A stretch of 64,000 bases of DNA from Streptomyces sp. SS1-1 (lineage in GTDB: Bacteria; Actinomycetota; Actinomycetes; Streptomycetales; Streptomycetaceae): assembly GCF_008973465.1 (NCBI RefSeq), contig NZ_WBXN01000004.1, positions 1,240,001 through 1,304,000 on the forward strand. The letters run 5' to 3'. The notes under the pieces were generated by a model. It saw only the letters and a list, made by a program, of their open reading frames with translations. It made no database searches and had not been told where the DNA came from. The position numbers and the translations under genes are program-made. This document shows, in pieces, positions 17,765 through 29,688 of this stretch. The number at the start of each line of letters is the position of its first letter. Within the stretch, counting starts at the first letter, position 1.

Positions 17765-18469
17765 ATGCGCCGTGCCGCCCTCGCCCTCGTGTCCGTCTCC
17801 GTCTCCCTCCTCACGCTCGGTGCCACGCCGGGCCGGGCGCCGGACCCGCTGCCCGGCCGGATGGCCGACACCGGGGGCGGCACCCAGCTGATCACCGCCG
17901 TGGCGCCCGGGACCGGCTCCACCGAGGGGACGGTGACCTGGTGGGACCGGGCCGACGGGCGCTGGGTGCGGGCGGGTTCGGCGCCGGCGCGGTTCGGGGC
18001 CAAGGGCCTGGTCCAGGGGACGGGCCGGAAGCAGGGCACGAACACGACGCCGACCGGGCTGTTCCGGCTGCCGTACGCCTTCGGCATCGAGGCCGCGCCG
18101 CCCGGGACGGCGTACACCTACCGCCGGGTGCGCGAGGACTCCTGGTGGTGCCAGGACAACGACTCGGCCGCGTACAACCGCTGGAGCCAGCCGCTCGCCC
18201 CCGACTGCCGGCCCGCCGAGTCGGAGCACCTGATCACCTACGGCTCCCGCTACGCGCACGCCCTCGTCATCGGCTTCAACTACACCCGCCCGGTGAAGGG
18301 ACGCGGCGCCGGGATCTTCCTCCACGTCAACGGGCGCGGGGCGACGGCGGGTTGTGTGTCGGTGCCCCGGGACGCGATGAGGAGCATCCTCGAATGGGCC
18401 GATCCCGGACGCAAGCCGCACATCGCGATCGGCACCGCGTCCGGCTCCACCGCGATCACCCGGTACTGA
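17765..18469 (+). CDS. Secreted L,D-transpeptidase-like (YkuD) protein
   Basis: This 234-residue protein has a signal peptide (MRRAALALVSVSVSLLTLGA). The catalytic region matches the YkuD fold: FLHVNGRGATAGCVSVPRD around residues 190-208, with the H-x-x-G, then S/T-x-G-C-V pattern and the nucleophile in GCVSV. TPTGLFRLPYAFG is the usual PTG(x)F loop before it. Such enzymes crosslink or modify peptidoglycan from outside the membrane. Two additional cysteines (WWCQDN and PDCRPA) may form a disulfide. Confidence 0.88.
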   Translation: MRRAALALVSVSVSLLTLGATPGRAPDPLPGRMADTGGGTQLITAVAPGTGSTEGTVTWWDRADGRWVRAGSAPARFGAKGLVQGTGRKQGTNTTPTGLFRLPYAFGIEAAPPGTAYTYRRVREDSWWCQDNDSAAYNRWSQPLAPDCRPAESEHLITYGSRYAHALVIGFNYTRPVKGRGAGIFLHVNGRGATAGCVSVPRDAMRSILEWADPGRKPHIAIGTASGSTAITRY

Positions 18470-18559
18470 CCGGGAACCGCTGAACACACGGGCCTCCCCG
18501 CACGTATCTCTGGGCCAAGGGACCACGTCAACCCCCTTGCTCCCGTCCCCGGAGGAACC

Positions 18560-19942
18560 GTGACCACCACGCTCGCAGGCGGCCGTGCCGCCCGCCGCCA
18601 GACGATGCGCCGCATCCGTCCGCGCCGCTCCCCGGCCGTCCCGCTGGTCGTCGCCCTGTGGGCGGGCGCGGCGGCGGTGCTGTGGCTGTGGTGGGACAAC
18701 ACGCCGTCCCTCGCGGACAACACGGCGAAGATCCTCGCCGCCGGGCGCATCACCGGTCTGCTCGCCGGCTATCTGATGGCGCTGGTCGTCCTGCAGATGG
18801 CGCGGGTGCCCGCGCTGGAGCGGCGGGTGGGCTCGGACCGGGTCGCCCGCTGGCACGCCATGAGCGGCCGGTACACGGTCTGCCTGGTCGTCGCGCACGT
18901 CTTCCTGACGATGTGGGCCTACGCCCTGCAGAGCGGCCGGACCCTCGGTGACGTCGTCCAGCAGACGATCGACTCCGTCAACACGCTGCCCGACATGGGC
19001 AAGGCGGCCATCGGTACCGGGCTGCTGTTCGTCATCGCGTTCATCTCCGTCGGCGGCATCCGGCGCCGCGTCCCGTACGACACCTGGTACCACGTGCACC
19101 TGCTGACGTACGCGGCGGTGTTCCTGACGTTCTGGCACCAGATCACCACCGGCAACGAGTTCGCCGTCGAGCCCACCGCGAAGACCTTCTGGTACGGCCT
19201 GTACGGGGCGGTCACCGCGCTGGTGCTCTGGTACCGGGTCATCACCCCGGTCCGCCTGAACCTGCGGCACCGGATGTACGTCGAGGCCGTCATCGAGGAG
19301 ACGCCCGGCATCGTGTCGGTGCTGATCGGCGGGCGCAAGCTGCACCGGATGGGCGCGGAGGCCGGGCATTTCTTCCGCTGGCGGTTCAAGGCGCCGGGCA
19401 TGCGGTTCAGCTCGCACCCCTACTCGCTGTCGGCGGCGCCCCGCCCGGACATGCTGCGGATCACGGTCAAGGCGATCGGCGACCACACGTCCCGGCTGCG
19501 CGAACTGAGGCCCGGCACCAAGGTGTGGGCGGAGGGCCCCTACGGCGCCCTGACGGCCCAGCGCCGCAGCCGGGGCAAGGTGCTGCTGGTGGCCGGCGGG
19601 GTCGGCATCACGCCGATGCGGGCCCTGTTCGAGACGCTGCCGGGCGCCTCCGGCGACATCACCCTGCTCTACCGGGCCAACAGCACCCAGGACCTGGCGC
19701 TGTGGGACGAGCTGTCGGCCATCGCCGACGAGCGCGGTGCCCGGCTGATGTACGCGGTCAACAGCCCGGACGGTGAGCGTCCGGACATCTCGGCGGAGCG
19801 GCTGCGGCAGAAGCTGCCGGACATCGACCAGCACGACGTCTTCCTCTGCGGCCCGCCCGGGTTCGCGCAGTCCGTGTACGAGGCGCTGCGCGGCGCCGGA
19901 GTGCCCGCCCGCCGCATCCACCACGAGTCGTTCGAGATGTGA
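18560..19942 (+). CDS. Ferric reductase-like transmembrane flavocytochrome
   Basis: This 460-residue protein has an N-terminal membrane half of about six helices with paired histidines for two b-hemes (RWHAMSG, VVAHVF, WYHVHLL, FWHQI). The C-terminal NAD(P)H-oxidoreductase half has an FAD-binding strand HPYSLSAAP, NAD(P) site GGVGITPMRAL and FLCGPPGF. The order matches ferric reductase/NADPH-oxidase-type proteins that move electrons from cytoplasmic NAD(P)H across the membrane. GGAGG lies just before GTG 18560. Immediately downstream are a secreted double FMN-binding protein and ApbE, so the likely outer acceptor is covalently bound FMN. Confidence 0.9.
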   Translation: MTTTLAGGRAARRQTMRRIRPRRSPAVPLVVALWAGAAAVLWLWWDNTPSLADNTAKILAAGRITGLLAGYLMALVVLQMARVPALERRVGSDRVARWHAMSGRYTVCLVVAHVFLTMWAYALQSGRTLGDVVQQTIDSVNTLPDMGKAAIGTGLLFVIAFISVGGIRRRVPYDTWYHVHLLTYAAVFLTFWHQITTGNEFAVEPTAKTFWYGLYGAVTALVLWYRVITPVRLNLRHRMYVEAVIEETPGIVSVLIGGRKLHRMGAEAGHFFRWRFKAPGMRFSSHPYSLSAAPRPDMLRITVKAIGDHTSRLRELRPGTKVWAEGPYGALTAQRRSRGKVLLVAGGVGITPMRALFETLPGASGDITLLYRANSTQDLALWDELSAIADERGARLMYAVNSPDGERPDISAERLRQKLPDIDQHDVFLCGPPGFAQSVYEALRGAGVPARRIHHESFEM

Positions 19943-19988
19943 GCGACCGGACTTCGAGTCATCACCACTCCAGGAGCTGTGGAAAGCC

Positions 19989-20762
19989 ATGAGGAAGAGC
20001 CACCCCATCCGGCGTTTCGTGCTGGCCGGTGCGGCCACCGTGTCGGGGATCGTGCTGCTGCTGTCGCTGAAGCCGGCGACCGACCCGGCGTCCGCCCAGG
20101 CGGCCGGCGGCGCGGCACCCCCGGTGGCGGCCTCGCCGCAGGGCGGTGCGCAGGCCGCCGGAGCGGGCACGGTCACCGGTGACGCGGCGCGCACCCAGTA
20201 CGGCGCGGTCCAGGTCCGGCTGACCGTGGCCAACGGGAAGATCACGAAGGCGGAGGCCGTCCAGGCACCCAAGGGCGGCCAGAGCGACCAGGTCACCGCG
20301 AACGCGGTGCCCAAGCTCAACCAGGCGGCGGTGGCGGCCCAGAGCGCCGACATCGACGCCGTGTCCGGGGCGACCTACACCAGCGCCGGGTACAAGCAGT
20401 CCCTGCAGTCGGCGATCGACAAGGCGAACGCGGCCGCGGGCGCCGGGCAGGGGTCGGGCGGCCAGGACTCCGGCGGGGGCGCGGCACAGGCCCGTACCGT
20501 CACCGGCGCCGTCGCGCAGACCCAGTACGGGGCGGTCCAGGTCCGTGTCACGGTCAGCGGCGGGAAGATCACCAAGGCGGAGGCCGTGAAGGCGCCGAGC
20601 GGCGGGCAGAGCACCAACATCACCGCGAACGCGGTGCCGAAGCTCAACCAGGCGGCCGTGGCGGCCGGCAGCGCCGACATCGACGCCGTGTCCGGGGCGA
20701 CCTACACCAGCGCCGGATACAAGGAGTCCCTGCAGTCGGCCCTGGACCAGGCCGGTGGCTGA
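19989..20762 (+). CDS. Membrane-anchored protein with two FMN-binding domains
   Basis: This 257-residue protein has an N-terminal signal/anchor (about 9-27), an Ala/Gly/Pro linker and two copies of an FMN_bind domain (about 61-145 and 170-257). Each copy carries DAVSGATYTSAGYK (about 123-136 and 232-245), the flavinylation motif whose Thr receives FMN from ApbE. The copies are nearly identical in DNA as well as protein, so a recent duplication is likely. The protein would sit outside the membrane as an electron shuttle between the flavocytochrome upstream and an unknown acceptor. Its 3' end overlaps apbE by 8 nt. Confidence 0.9.
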   Translation: MRKSHPIRRFVLAGAATVSGIVLLLSLKPATDPASAQAAGGAAPPVAASPQGGAQAAGAGTVTGDAARTQYGAVQVRLTVANGKITKAEAVQAPKGGQSDQVTANAVPKLNQAAVAAQSADIDAVSGATYTSAGYKQSLQSAIDKANAAAGAGQGSGGQDSGGGAAQARTVTGAVAQTQYGAVQVRVTVSGGKITKAEAVKAPSGGQSTNITANAVPKLNQAAVAAGSADIDAVSGATYTSAGYKESLQSALDQAGG

Positions 20763-21558
20763 CACGGTGGTGGAACCGACACCAGCTCCCGCCGCGGTAC
20801 GTCGTGCGGAGGAGGTCATGGGGACGGTCGTCTCCTTCGACGTCCGCGGCGGGGATCCCGACGCCGTCCGGTCGGCCCTGGACGAGGCGGTCGCCGGGCT
20901 GCACCGGGTCGACGAGGTGTTCAGCACGTACCGCGACGACAGCCAGGTCTCCCGGCTGGCGCGCGGGGAGATCACGCTGGACGACTGCGATCCGGAGGTG
21001 GCCGAGGTGCTCGAACTGGGCGCCGAGGCCGAGCGGTCGAGCGGCGGCTGGTTCAGCACGTCGTACGCGGGGAGCGTGGACCCGACCGGCGTCGTCAAGG
21101 GCTGGTCGGTCGAGCGCGCGGCGCGGAGTCTCACCGCGGTCCCCGGGGTGACCGGGGTGAGCGTGAACGGCGGCGGCGATGTGCAGCTGCTCGGGACGCC
21201 GGGTCCCCGGCGCCCGTGGCGGGTGGGCGTGGCCGACCCGCTGCGTCCCGGAGGGCTCGCCGCGGTCGTCTCGGCGGCCGGACTGGACGAGCTGGCGGTG
21301 GCCACCTCCGGCACGGCCGAGCGGGGCGCCCATATCGTCGATCCGCGCACGGGCCGCTCGGCGGTCACGGACCTGGTGGCCGTGACGGTGACCGCCCCCC
21401 GGCTGACCTGGGCGGACTGCTGGGCGACGGCGGCCTTCGCGATGGGGTCGCGGGAGGGTCTGGCCTGGCTGGAGTCGCTGCCGGACGTGGAGGCGCTGCT
21501 GATCACCGCGGGCGACGAGGTGCGCTGCACGGGAGGGCTGGCGGCCCGCCTGGGCTGA
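20755..21558 (+). CDS. apbE: FAD:protein FMN transferase
   Basis: This 267-residue enzyme attaches FMN to a Thr of partner proteins, using FAD and Mg2+. The family marks appear in order: VMGTVVSFDV, VDEVFSTYRDDSQVSRL, DPTGVVKGWSVERA, SVNGGGDVQ, and ATSGTAERGAHIVDPRTGR. It has no signal peptide or lipobox, unlike many ApbE lipoproteins, so it may act before or without export, or the start may be misjudged. GTG 20755 overlaps the FMN-binding gene by 8 nt, which ties the modifier to its substrate. Confidence 0.92.
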   Translation: MADTVVEPTPAPAAVRRAEEVMGTVVSFDVRGGDPDAVRSALDEAVAGLHRVDEVFSTYRDDSQVSRLARGEITLDDCDPEVAEVLELGAEAERSSGGWFSTSYAGSVDPTGVVKGWSVERAARSLTAVPGVTGVSVNGGGDVQLLGTPGPRRPWRVGVADPLRPGGLAAVVSAAGLDELAVATSGTAERGAHIVDPRTGRSAVTDLVAVTVTAPRLTWADCWATAAFAMGSREGLAWLESLPDVEALLITAGDEVRCTGGLAARLG

Positions 21559-21579
21559 GGCGGGCCCGCCCCCGCTCAG
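21555..21579. terminator. Bidirectional terminator between apbE and argR
   Basis: CTGAG-G-CGGG pairs with CCCG-CTCAG, a 9-bp stem with one bulge. It overlaps the stop codons of both convergent genes. Confidence 0.55.
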
Positions 21580-22130
21580 TGGGTGTTCTGGGCGAGCCTC
21601 AGCAGGTGGTCGGCGAGCGCCTGGCCGCCCGTGGGGTTCCGGCTGATCAGCATCAGGGTGTCGTCGCCGGCGATCGTGCCGAGGATGTCGTGCAGTTCGG
21701 CCTGGTCGATGGCCGACGCCAGGAACTGGGCCGCCCCCGGAGGGGTGCGCAGGACCACGAGGTTCGCCGAGGCCTCCGCGGAGATCAGCAGTTCCTGGGA
21801 GAGCCGCCGCATCCGCTCCTCCTTGGCGGACTCCCCGAGCGGGGCGCGGGGCGTACGGAAGCCGCCCTCGCTGGGCACCGCGTAGATGAGGTCGCCGTCG
21901 TTGTTGCGGATCTTGACGGCGTTCAGCTCGTCGAGGTCGCGGGAGAGCGTCGCCTGGGTGACGCTCAGCCCGTCGTCGGCGAGCAGCTTCGCCAGCTGAC
22001 TCTGCGACCGCACCGGCTGCCGGTTGAGGATGTCCACGATCCGGCGGTGACGTGCGGTGCGGGTCTGCGGCACGGCGGGGCCCGCGGCCCCGTTCGCGCC
22101 GTTGTGCCCGTGGTCCTGCGCCTGGCTCAT
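21576..22130 (-). CDS. argR: Arginine repressor
   Basis: This 184-residue repressor has an N-terminal winged helix ([20 protein letters not shown], then [18 protein letters not shown] for the recognition helix). The C-terminal hexamerisation/arginine-binding domain has [20 protein letters not shown] and [12 protein letters not shown] with the arginine-binding Asp pair. It starts 7 nt after argD ends and is the last gene of argCJBDR, so it controls its own synthesis. It should bind the ARG boxes found upstream of argC and argH. Confidence 0.96.
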   Translation of the reverse strand: MSQAQDHGHNGANGAAGPAVPQTRTARHRRIVDILNRQPVRSQSQLAKLLADDGLSVTQATLSRDLDELNAVKIRNNDGDLIYAVPSEGGFRTPRAPLGESAKEERMRRLSQELLISAEASANLVVLRTPPGAAQFLASAIDQAELHDILGTIAGDDTLMLISRNPTGGQALADHLLRLAQNTH

Positions 22131-22137
22131 CGTCGTC

Positions 22138-23330
<1,193 letters not shown>

Positions 23331-23334
<4 letters not shown>

Positions 23335-24238
23335 TGCGCGTCCCCCTCCGGCGCGTCCGGCACGACCATCGTGCCGATTCCCTCATCGGTGAAGATCTCC
23401 AGCAGGATCGAGTGCTGGACCCGGCCGTCGATGACGCGGGCGGTGGTGACGCCGTTGCGTACGGCGTGCAGGCAGCCCTCCATCTTCGGCACCATGCCCG
23501 AGCTGAGTTCGGGCAGCAGTTTCTCCAGCTGGGAGGCGGTGAGGCGGCTGATCACCTCGTCGCTGTGCGGCCAGTCCTCGTAGAGGCCCTCGACGTCCGT
23601 GAGGACCATGAGAGTCTCCGCTCCCAGCGCAGCCGCGAGTGCCGCAGCCGCCGTATCAGCATTGACGTTGTAGACATGCCCGTCGTCCTGACTGCGGGCG
23701 ATGGAGGAGACGACCGGGATGCGGCCGTCGGCGAGCAGGGCCTCGATCGCGCCCGTGTCGATCTCGGTGATCTCGCCCACCCGCCCGATGTCGACCGGTT
23801 CGCCGTCGATCTCGGGCCGGTGCTTGGTGGCGGTGATGGTGTGCGCGTCCTCGCCGGTCAGACCGACGGCGAGCGGACCGTGCTGGTTGAGCAGGTTGAC
23901 CAGCTCGCGCTGGACCTGCCCGGCGAGCACCATCCGTACGACGTCCATGGCGTCCTCGGTGGTCACCCTGAGCCCGGCCTTGAACTCGCTGACGATGCCG
24001 TGCTTGTCGAGGGCGGCGCTGATCTGCGGGCCGCCGCCGTGCACGACGACCGGCTTGAGCCCGGCGTGGTGCAGGAACACGACGTCCTGGGCGAACGCGG
24101 CCTTCAGGTCCTCGTCGACCATGGCGTTGCCGCCGAATTTGATGACGACGGTTCTGCCGTTGTGGCGGACGAGCCAGGGCAGCGCCTCGATGAGGATCTG
24201 GGCCTTGGGGAGCGCGGTGTGCTTCCGCGTCGTGTTGC

Positions 24239-24242
<4 letters not shown>
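23331..24242 (-). CDS. argB: Acetylglutamate kinase
   Basis: This 303-residue amino-acid kinase has [10 protein letters not shown] at about residue 33 (phosphate loop), [16 protein letters not shown], and [20 protein letters not shown] in the nucleotide region. The N-terminal extension before the kinase core (about 25 residues) is the helix typical of arginine-inhibited enzymes, so feedback inhibition is likely. ATG 24242 overlaps the argJ stop (ATGA). Confidence 0.96.
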
Positions 24243-26491
<2,249 letters not shown>

Positions 26492-26579
26492 ATCCATTCA
26501 CGGGCGGGCGGCGGCGCGAGAGACAGACGCGAAGAAGCGCGCGTTCACCACTGCCGTGCCGCACGCGTCCCCATGCTGA

Positions 26580-26978
26580 TCACCGGGTGATCGCCGATCG
26601 CGCGCCCCGCTCCACCAGGGCGGAACACTCCGGGCAGTCGGAGACGACCGGGTGCACGCAGTGCACCAGGTGGGCCAGGAACCGGTCGGCCAGTTCGAGG
26701 TCCGCGATGTGTTCGGCGATCCGGGCGCGCTTCGCGTCGATCAGGCCGATGCGGTCCGCCCGTTCCCCCGCCACGAGTTCACCGATCTCGGCGAGTGACA
26801 GCCCGGACCGCCGGGCGATCTGGATGAGGCGGGCCCGGCCCACGGTCTGGTCGTCGTAGACGCGATGCCCGGAGGGCAGCCGGCGCGGGGTGAGCAGTCC
26901 GAGGTCCTCCCAGTGCCGGAGGACATGGGTGGCCACCCCGAGCAGGGCGGCCGCATCGCCGATCTTCAACTCCGCCAC
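26580..26978 (-). CDS. MerR family transcriptional regulator
   Basis: This regulator of about 132 residues has a MerR winged helix: LKIGDAAALLGVATHVLRHW, then GLLTPRRLPSGHRVYDD. A dimerisation helix follows, then a short C-terminus with cysteines (VHCVHPVVSDCPECS) that could bind metal or sense redox state. GTG 26978 was chosen over 26987 because GGAG then sits at the right distance. It diverges from an MBL-fold hydrolase, and a perfect dyad lies between them, so it probably controls that gene and itself. Confidence 0.87.
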   Translation of the reverse strand: MAELKIGDAAALLGVATHVLRHWEDLGLLTPRRLPSGHRVYDDQTVGRARLIQIARRSGLSLAEIGELVAGERADRIGLIDAKRARIAEHIADLELADRFLAHLVHCVHPVVSDCPECSALVERGARSAITR

Positions 26979-26993
26979 GGACAGCACACTCCT

Positions 26994-27017
26994 TTACTTC
27001 AGGTCGGCCTGAAGTAA
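26994..27017. promoter_or_regulatory. MerR operator, perfect inverted repeat
   Basis: TTACTTCAGG and its exact reverse complement flank a 4-bp spacer. TAATAC at 27015-27020 overlaps the right arm and could be the -10 box of the divergent MBL-fold gene, placing the dyad in the promoter spacer, where MerR proteins act. Confidence 0.8.
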
Positions 27018-27069
27018 TACCGTCCCGCCATCGAACCCACCACCCGATCGTGAGAGGGACAGGGCCGCC

Positions 27070-27993
27070 ATGTCCGACGCTGTGAGATCACCGACGCCGG
27101 CCGCGTGCTGTGGCGCGGTCGCGAGCCTGGCCGCGGGTCTTGTGCGTCCCCGACGCCGCGACGAGCGGTTTCTGCGCGGCTTGACCGACGCGGGGTTACC
27201 GGACACGGCCGTGTCGGTCACGGTGTCCGCGCTGAGACAGGTGCCGCGGTCCGTGCCCACCGCGCTGATCGTGGAGGGGCTGCGGCACCCGCGGCGCATC
27301 GCGAACTCGCTGCTGTCGTTCGTGATCACCCATCCGGAGGCGACGTTCATCGTGGATCCGGGTGTCTGCCTGGACGTCGGCAGCCGCGCCATCGCGGAAC
27401 TGCCGCCGGTCCTGCGGGTCGCGGTGCGGCCCCCGGCGGACACCGTCGCCACCGTCACCGCGCTGCATGAGCGGCCGGGTCCCGACCTGGACTTCGCGCT
27501 GCCGACGCACGCGCACTGGGACCACGTGTGTGGGCTCCTCGATCTCCCCGAACTGCCGGTACTCCTGCACCGCCGCGAACACGACTGGGTCGCGCGAGGC
27601 CCGATCGCGCCCGTGGGGGGCGTCCGGGGGGCTCTGCGCGGCCGGGACATCGTCCCGTACGAACTGGACGGCCCGCCGATCCTCACCTTCGCCGCCGGCC
27701 ACGACCTCTTCGGGGACGGTTCCGTCGTGCTCGTCGACCTCGCGGGACACACCCCTGGCAGCGTCGGGGTACTGGCGCACACGGCAGCGGGCTGGGTGCT
27801 GCTCGCCGGCGACGCCGCCTGGCACACCGCCCAGATCGACCTCATCCGGCAGAAGGCCGGCTATCCCGGCAGGCTCGCCGACGAGGACCGGGACGAGACC
27901 TTCCGGACCCTGCACCGCCTGCACGCCGTCAAGGACCGGGTCACGATCATCCCGACACACGACCACCGGGCGGCCCGGCAGCTGCCGACCTGA
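27070..27993 (+). CDS. Metallo-beta-lactamase-fold hydrolase
   Basis: This 307-residue protein carries the MBL zinc motif THAHWDHVCGL (HxHxDH) around residue 145, GHTPGSVGVL (later His), GDAAWH (bridging Asp) and PTHDH near the end. The fold resembles lactonases and other small-molecule hydrolases. The opening 60 residues are poorly conserved and contain Ala/Arg-rich sequence; no signal peptide is clear. It is transcribed away from the MerR gene through a promoter with a perfect operator. The substrate is unknown. Its last 47 nt overlap the convergent RidA gene. Confidence 0.85.
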   Translation: MSDAVRSPTPAACCGAVASLAAGLVRPRRRDERFLRGLTDAGLPDTAVSVTVSALRQVPRSVPTALIVEGLRHPRRIANSLLSFVITHPEATFIVDPGVCLDVGSRAIAELPPVLRVAVRPPADTVATVTALHERPGPDLDFALPTHAHWDHVCGLLDLPELPVLLHRREHDWVARGPIAPVGGVRGALRGRDIVPYELDGPPILTFAAGHDLFGDGSVVLVDLAGHTPGSVGVLAHTAAGWVLLAGDAAWHTAQIDLIRQKAGYPGRLADEDRDETFRTLHRLHAVKDRVTIIPTHDHRAARQLPT

Positions 27994-28426
27994 TGTCGAC
28001 GGGCGTCACCGAGTGATCGCTCGCCGCACCACCGTGCAGCGGGGCGCGTCGCCGCGCGGACACCTCTATCTCGATCCTCATCCTCGGGTCGGCGAGACCG
28101 CACACGAGCATCGTCGCGGCCGGCTGGACGTCGCCGAAACGGCGGCGCAGGACCGGCCAGCAGGGCTCGAAGTCCTCGCGGTCCGGCAGGAGGTAGCGCA
28201 CACGCACCACGTCGGCGAAGGTGCACCCCGCCTCGGCCAGTGCGGCCCCGATGTTGCGCAGGCACTGTTCGGCCTGCTCCACCACATCGTCGGAGATCGT
28301 CATGGTGGTGTAGTCGAACCCGGTCGTCCCGGACACATGCACCCGGTCGCCGTCGACCACGGCACGGGCATAGCCGATCTGCTCCTCGAAGGTCGAGCCG
28401 CTGAGGATCGCACGTCGCTCTGTCAT
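27947..28426 (-). CDS. RidA family protein (enamine/imine deaminase-like)
   Basis: This 159-residue protein has the YjgF/RidA fold: AVVDGDRVHVSGTTGFD, then QAEQCLRNIGAALAEAGCTF, and MRIEIEVSA near the end. The Arg usually found before the final conserved Glu-rich strand appears as DPRMRIEIEV. The family hydrolyses reactive enamines released by PLP enzymes. A tail of about 30 residues beyond the usual end is encoded in the overlap with the MBL gene and may be extra. ATG 28426 is preferred over a GTG three codons upstream. Confidence 0.85.
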   Translation of the reverse strand: MTERRAILSGSTFEEQIGYARAVVDGDRVHVSGTTGFDYTTMTISDDVVEQAEQCLRNIGAALAEAGCTFADVVRVRYLLPDREDFEPCWPVLRRRFGDVQPAATMLVCGLADPRMRIEIEVSARRRAPLHGGAASDHSVTPVDIRSAAAGPPGGRVSG

Positions 28427-28548
28427 GCGCCGCACGCTAGGTGACCGGCAGGGGCACGTCCATCACGGCGCCGTGCAGGGAAGATGAGGGGGAACGAAGA
28501 GCGTCGACGGGTTCCGCGGGGCCCGATGTGCCGGAAGAGAGGGACGGG

Positions 28549-28992
28549 ATGGGCGAGTTCTGGCCGGTGCCGGAGGTACTGGGCTATCTGGCCGGCGACT
28601 GGCGGGTCACGCGTTCCGTGTGCGATCTCGCGAGCGGTGACGAGGGCGCGTTCACCGGTACGACGGTCTTCGGCCCCCTGGAGGAGGGCGGACTGCTGCA
28701 CCACGAGTCCGGCGAGTTCGTCTGGCGCGGGGTGCCCCGGCCCGCGGAGCGCACCCTGCGCTTCCTGCCCGGCGGCGCACCCGGCACGGCCGATGTGCGG
28801 TTCGCCGACGGCCGCCCGTTCCACGACCTGGATCTGCGCACCGGCCGCCACATCGCGGACCATCCCTGCTCGGCGGACCTCTACCGGGGCGACTTCACGG
28901 TCCGGGACGCCGACCACTGGCGGACCGTGTGGCGCGTGCGCGGACCCGCCAAGGACCTGGTCCTCACCACGGACTACGCGCGCGTGGTCTGA
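28549..28992 (+). CDS. DUF6314-like lipocalin-type protein
   Basis: This 147-residue protein reads YLAGDWRVTRSVCDLASGDE, then FADGRPFHDLDLRTG, HPCSADLYRGDF and WRVRGPAKDLVLTTDYAR. The pattern matches a family I remember as DUF6314, a small beta-barrel of unknown function in actinobacteria and proteobacteria. ATG 28549 follows GAGGGACGGG. It has no signal peptide and is cytoplasmic. Its 3' end overlaps the convergent histidine-phosphatase-like gene by 19 nt. Confidence 0.75.
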   Translation: MGEFWPVPEVLGYLAGDWRVTRSVCDLASGDEGAFTGTTVFGPLEEGGLLHHESGEFVWRGVPRPAERTLRFLPGGAPGTADVRFADGRPFHDLDLRTGRHIADHPCSADLYRGDFTVRDADHWRTVWRVRGPAKDLVLTTDYARVV

Positions 28993-29567
28993 GCCGAGGT
29001 GCCCTCCAGGCGCAGGTTCCAGCGGCCGGCGTGCCCGATGACGGTGGTCGCCGACAGCGGTCTGACATCGATGTTCCAGTACGTCGACGGCGGCACCTTC
29101 AGGGCGTAGACCAGCGCGGCCCGGATCACGGACGGCTCGGCCACCGCCACGATCCGGTCGCCGTCCTCGACGGGCCGGGTGTCGAGCCAGCCGCCGACCC
29201 GGGAGATGAACGCGATCAGCGACTCGCCGCCGTGCGGGGTGCCGCGCGGGTCGGCGAGCCAGGCGTCCACCGCGTCGGGCTCCCGGGCCATCGCCTCGCC
29301 CAGCGTGAGCCCGCGCCAGCGGCCCATGTCGCAGTCCCGCAGGGCCAGCTGGACCAGCGGGGCGTAACCGAGGGCGTCGCCGGTGGCGCGGCTGCGCGGG
29401 GTGGGCGAGCAGTAGCGCAGGTCGGCGGCCGCCAGCGGCAGCAGGTCGCGGGCGACGTGTTGCACCTCGTCCCAGCCGGCCTGGTCGAGCGGCCGGTCGT
29501 CCTGGAAGCGCTCGGCGAGCAGCGAGGAGCTGCGCGCGGCGGCGACGAACGTGACCCGAAGCGACAT
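28974..29567 (-). CDS. Histidine-phosphatase-fold protein lacking catalytic histidines
   Basis: This 197-residue protein has the layout of the phosphoglycerate-mutase/histidine phosphatase family. The RHG motif that carries the phosphorylated His is replaced by VAAARSSS after the first strand, and the second His site reads VAVAEPSVIRAALVY instead of a HxxxI pattern. Other family features remain (YCSPTPRSRATG, ALRDCDMGRWRGLTLGEA, TPHGGESLIAFISR). It is probably a non-enzymatic homologue, for example a binding or regulatory protein. Because the frame is intact, this is not decay. Confidence 0.7.
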   Translation of the reverse strand: MSLRVTFVAAARSSSLLAERFQDDRPLDQAGWDEVQHVARDLLPLAAADLRYCSPTPRSRATGDALGYAPLVQLALRDCDMGRWRGLTLGEAMAREPDAVDAWLADPRGTPHGGESLIAFISRVGGWLDTRPVEDGDRIVAVAEPSVIRAALVYALKVPPSTYWNIDVRPLSATTVIGHAGRWNLRLEGTSAQTTRA

Positions 29568-29602
29568 GCGGTGATGGTGTGACGGGACGGTGACCAGGTC
29601 AA

Positions 29603-29642
29603 GAGGGAGCGTGCCCATGTCACCGACCGTGGACGCTCCCTC
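29603..29642 (-). terminator. Hairpin between GNAT and histidine-phosphatase-like genes
   Basis: A perfect 10-bp stem (29603-29612 with 29633-29642) and a 20-nt loop lie 46 nt after the GNAT stop and just upstream of the next gene on the same strand. It is likely a terminator or leader structure. Confidence 0.5.
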
Positions 29643-29688
29643 ACTGTGTGGTCGGGATCATCCGGGCGGACCCATGTGAAAAGGGCCC

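Noticed and set aside
17021..20353. 1110-codon minus-strand ORF
   Set aside because: It is antisense to four recognisable plus-strand genes and has no domain of its own.
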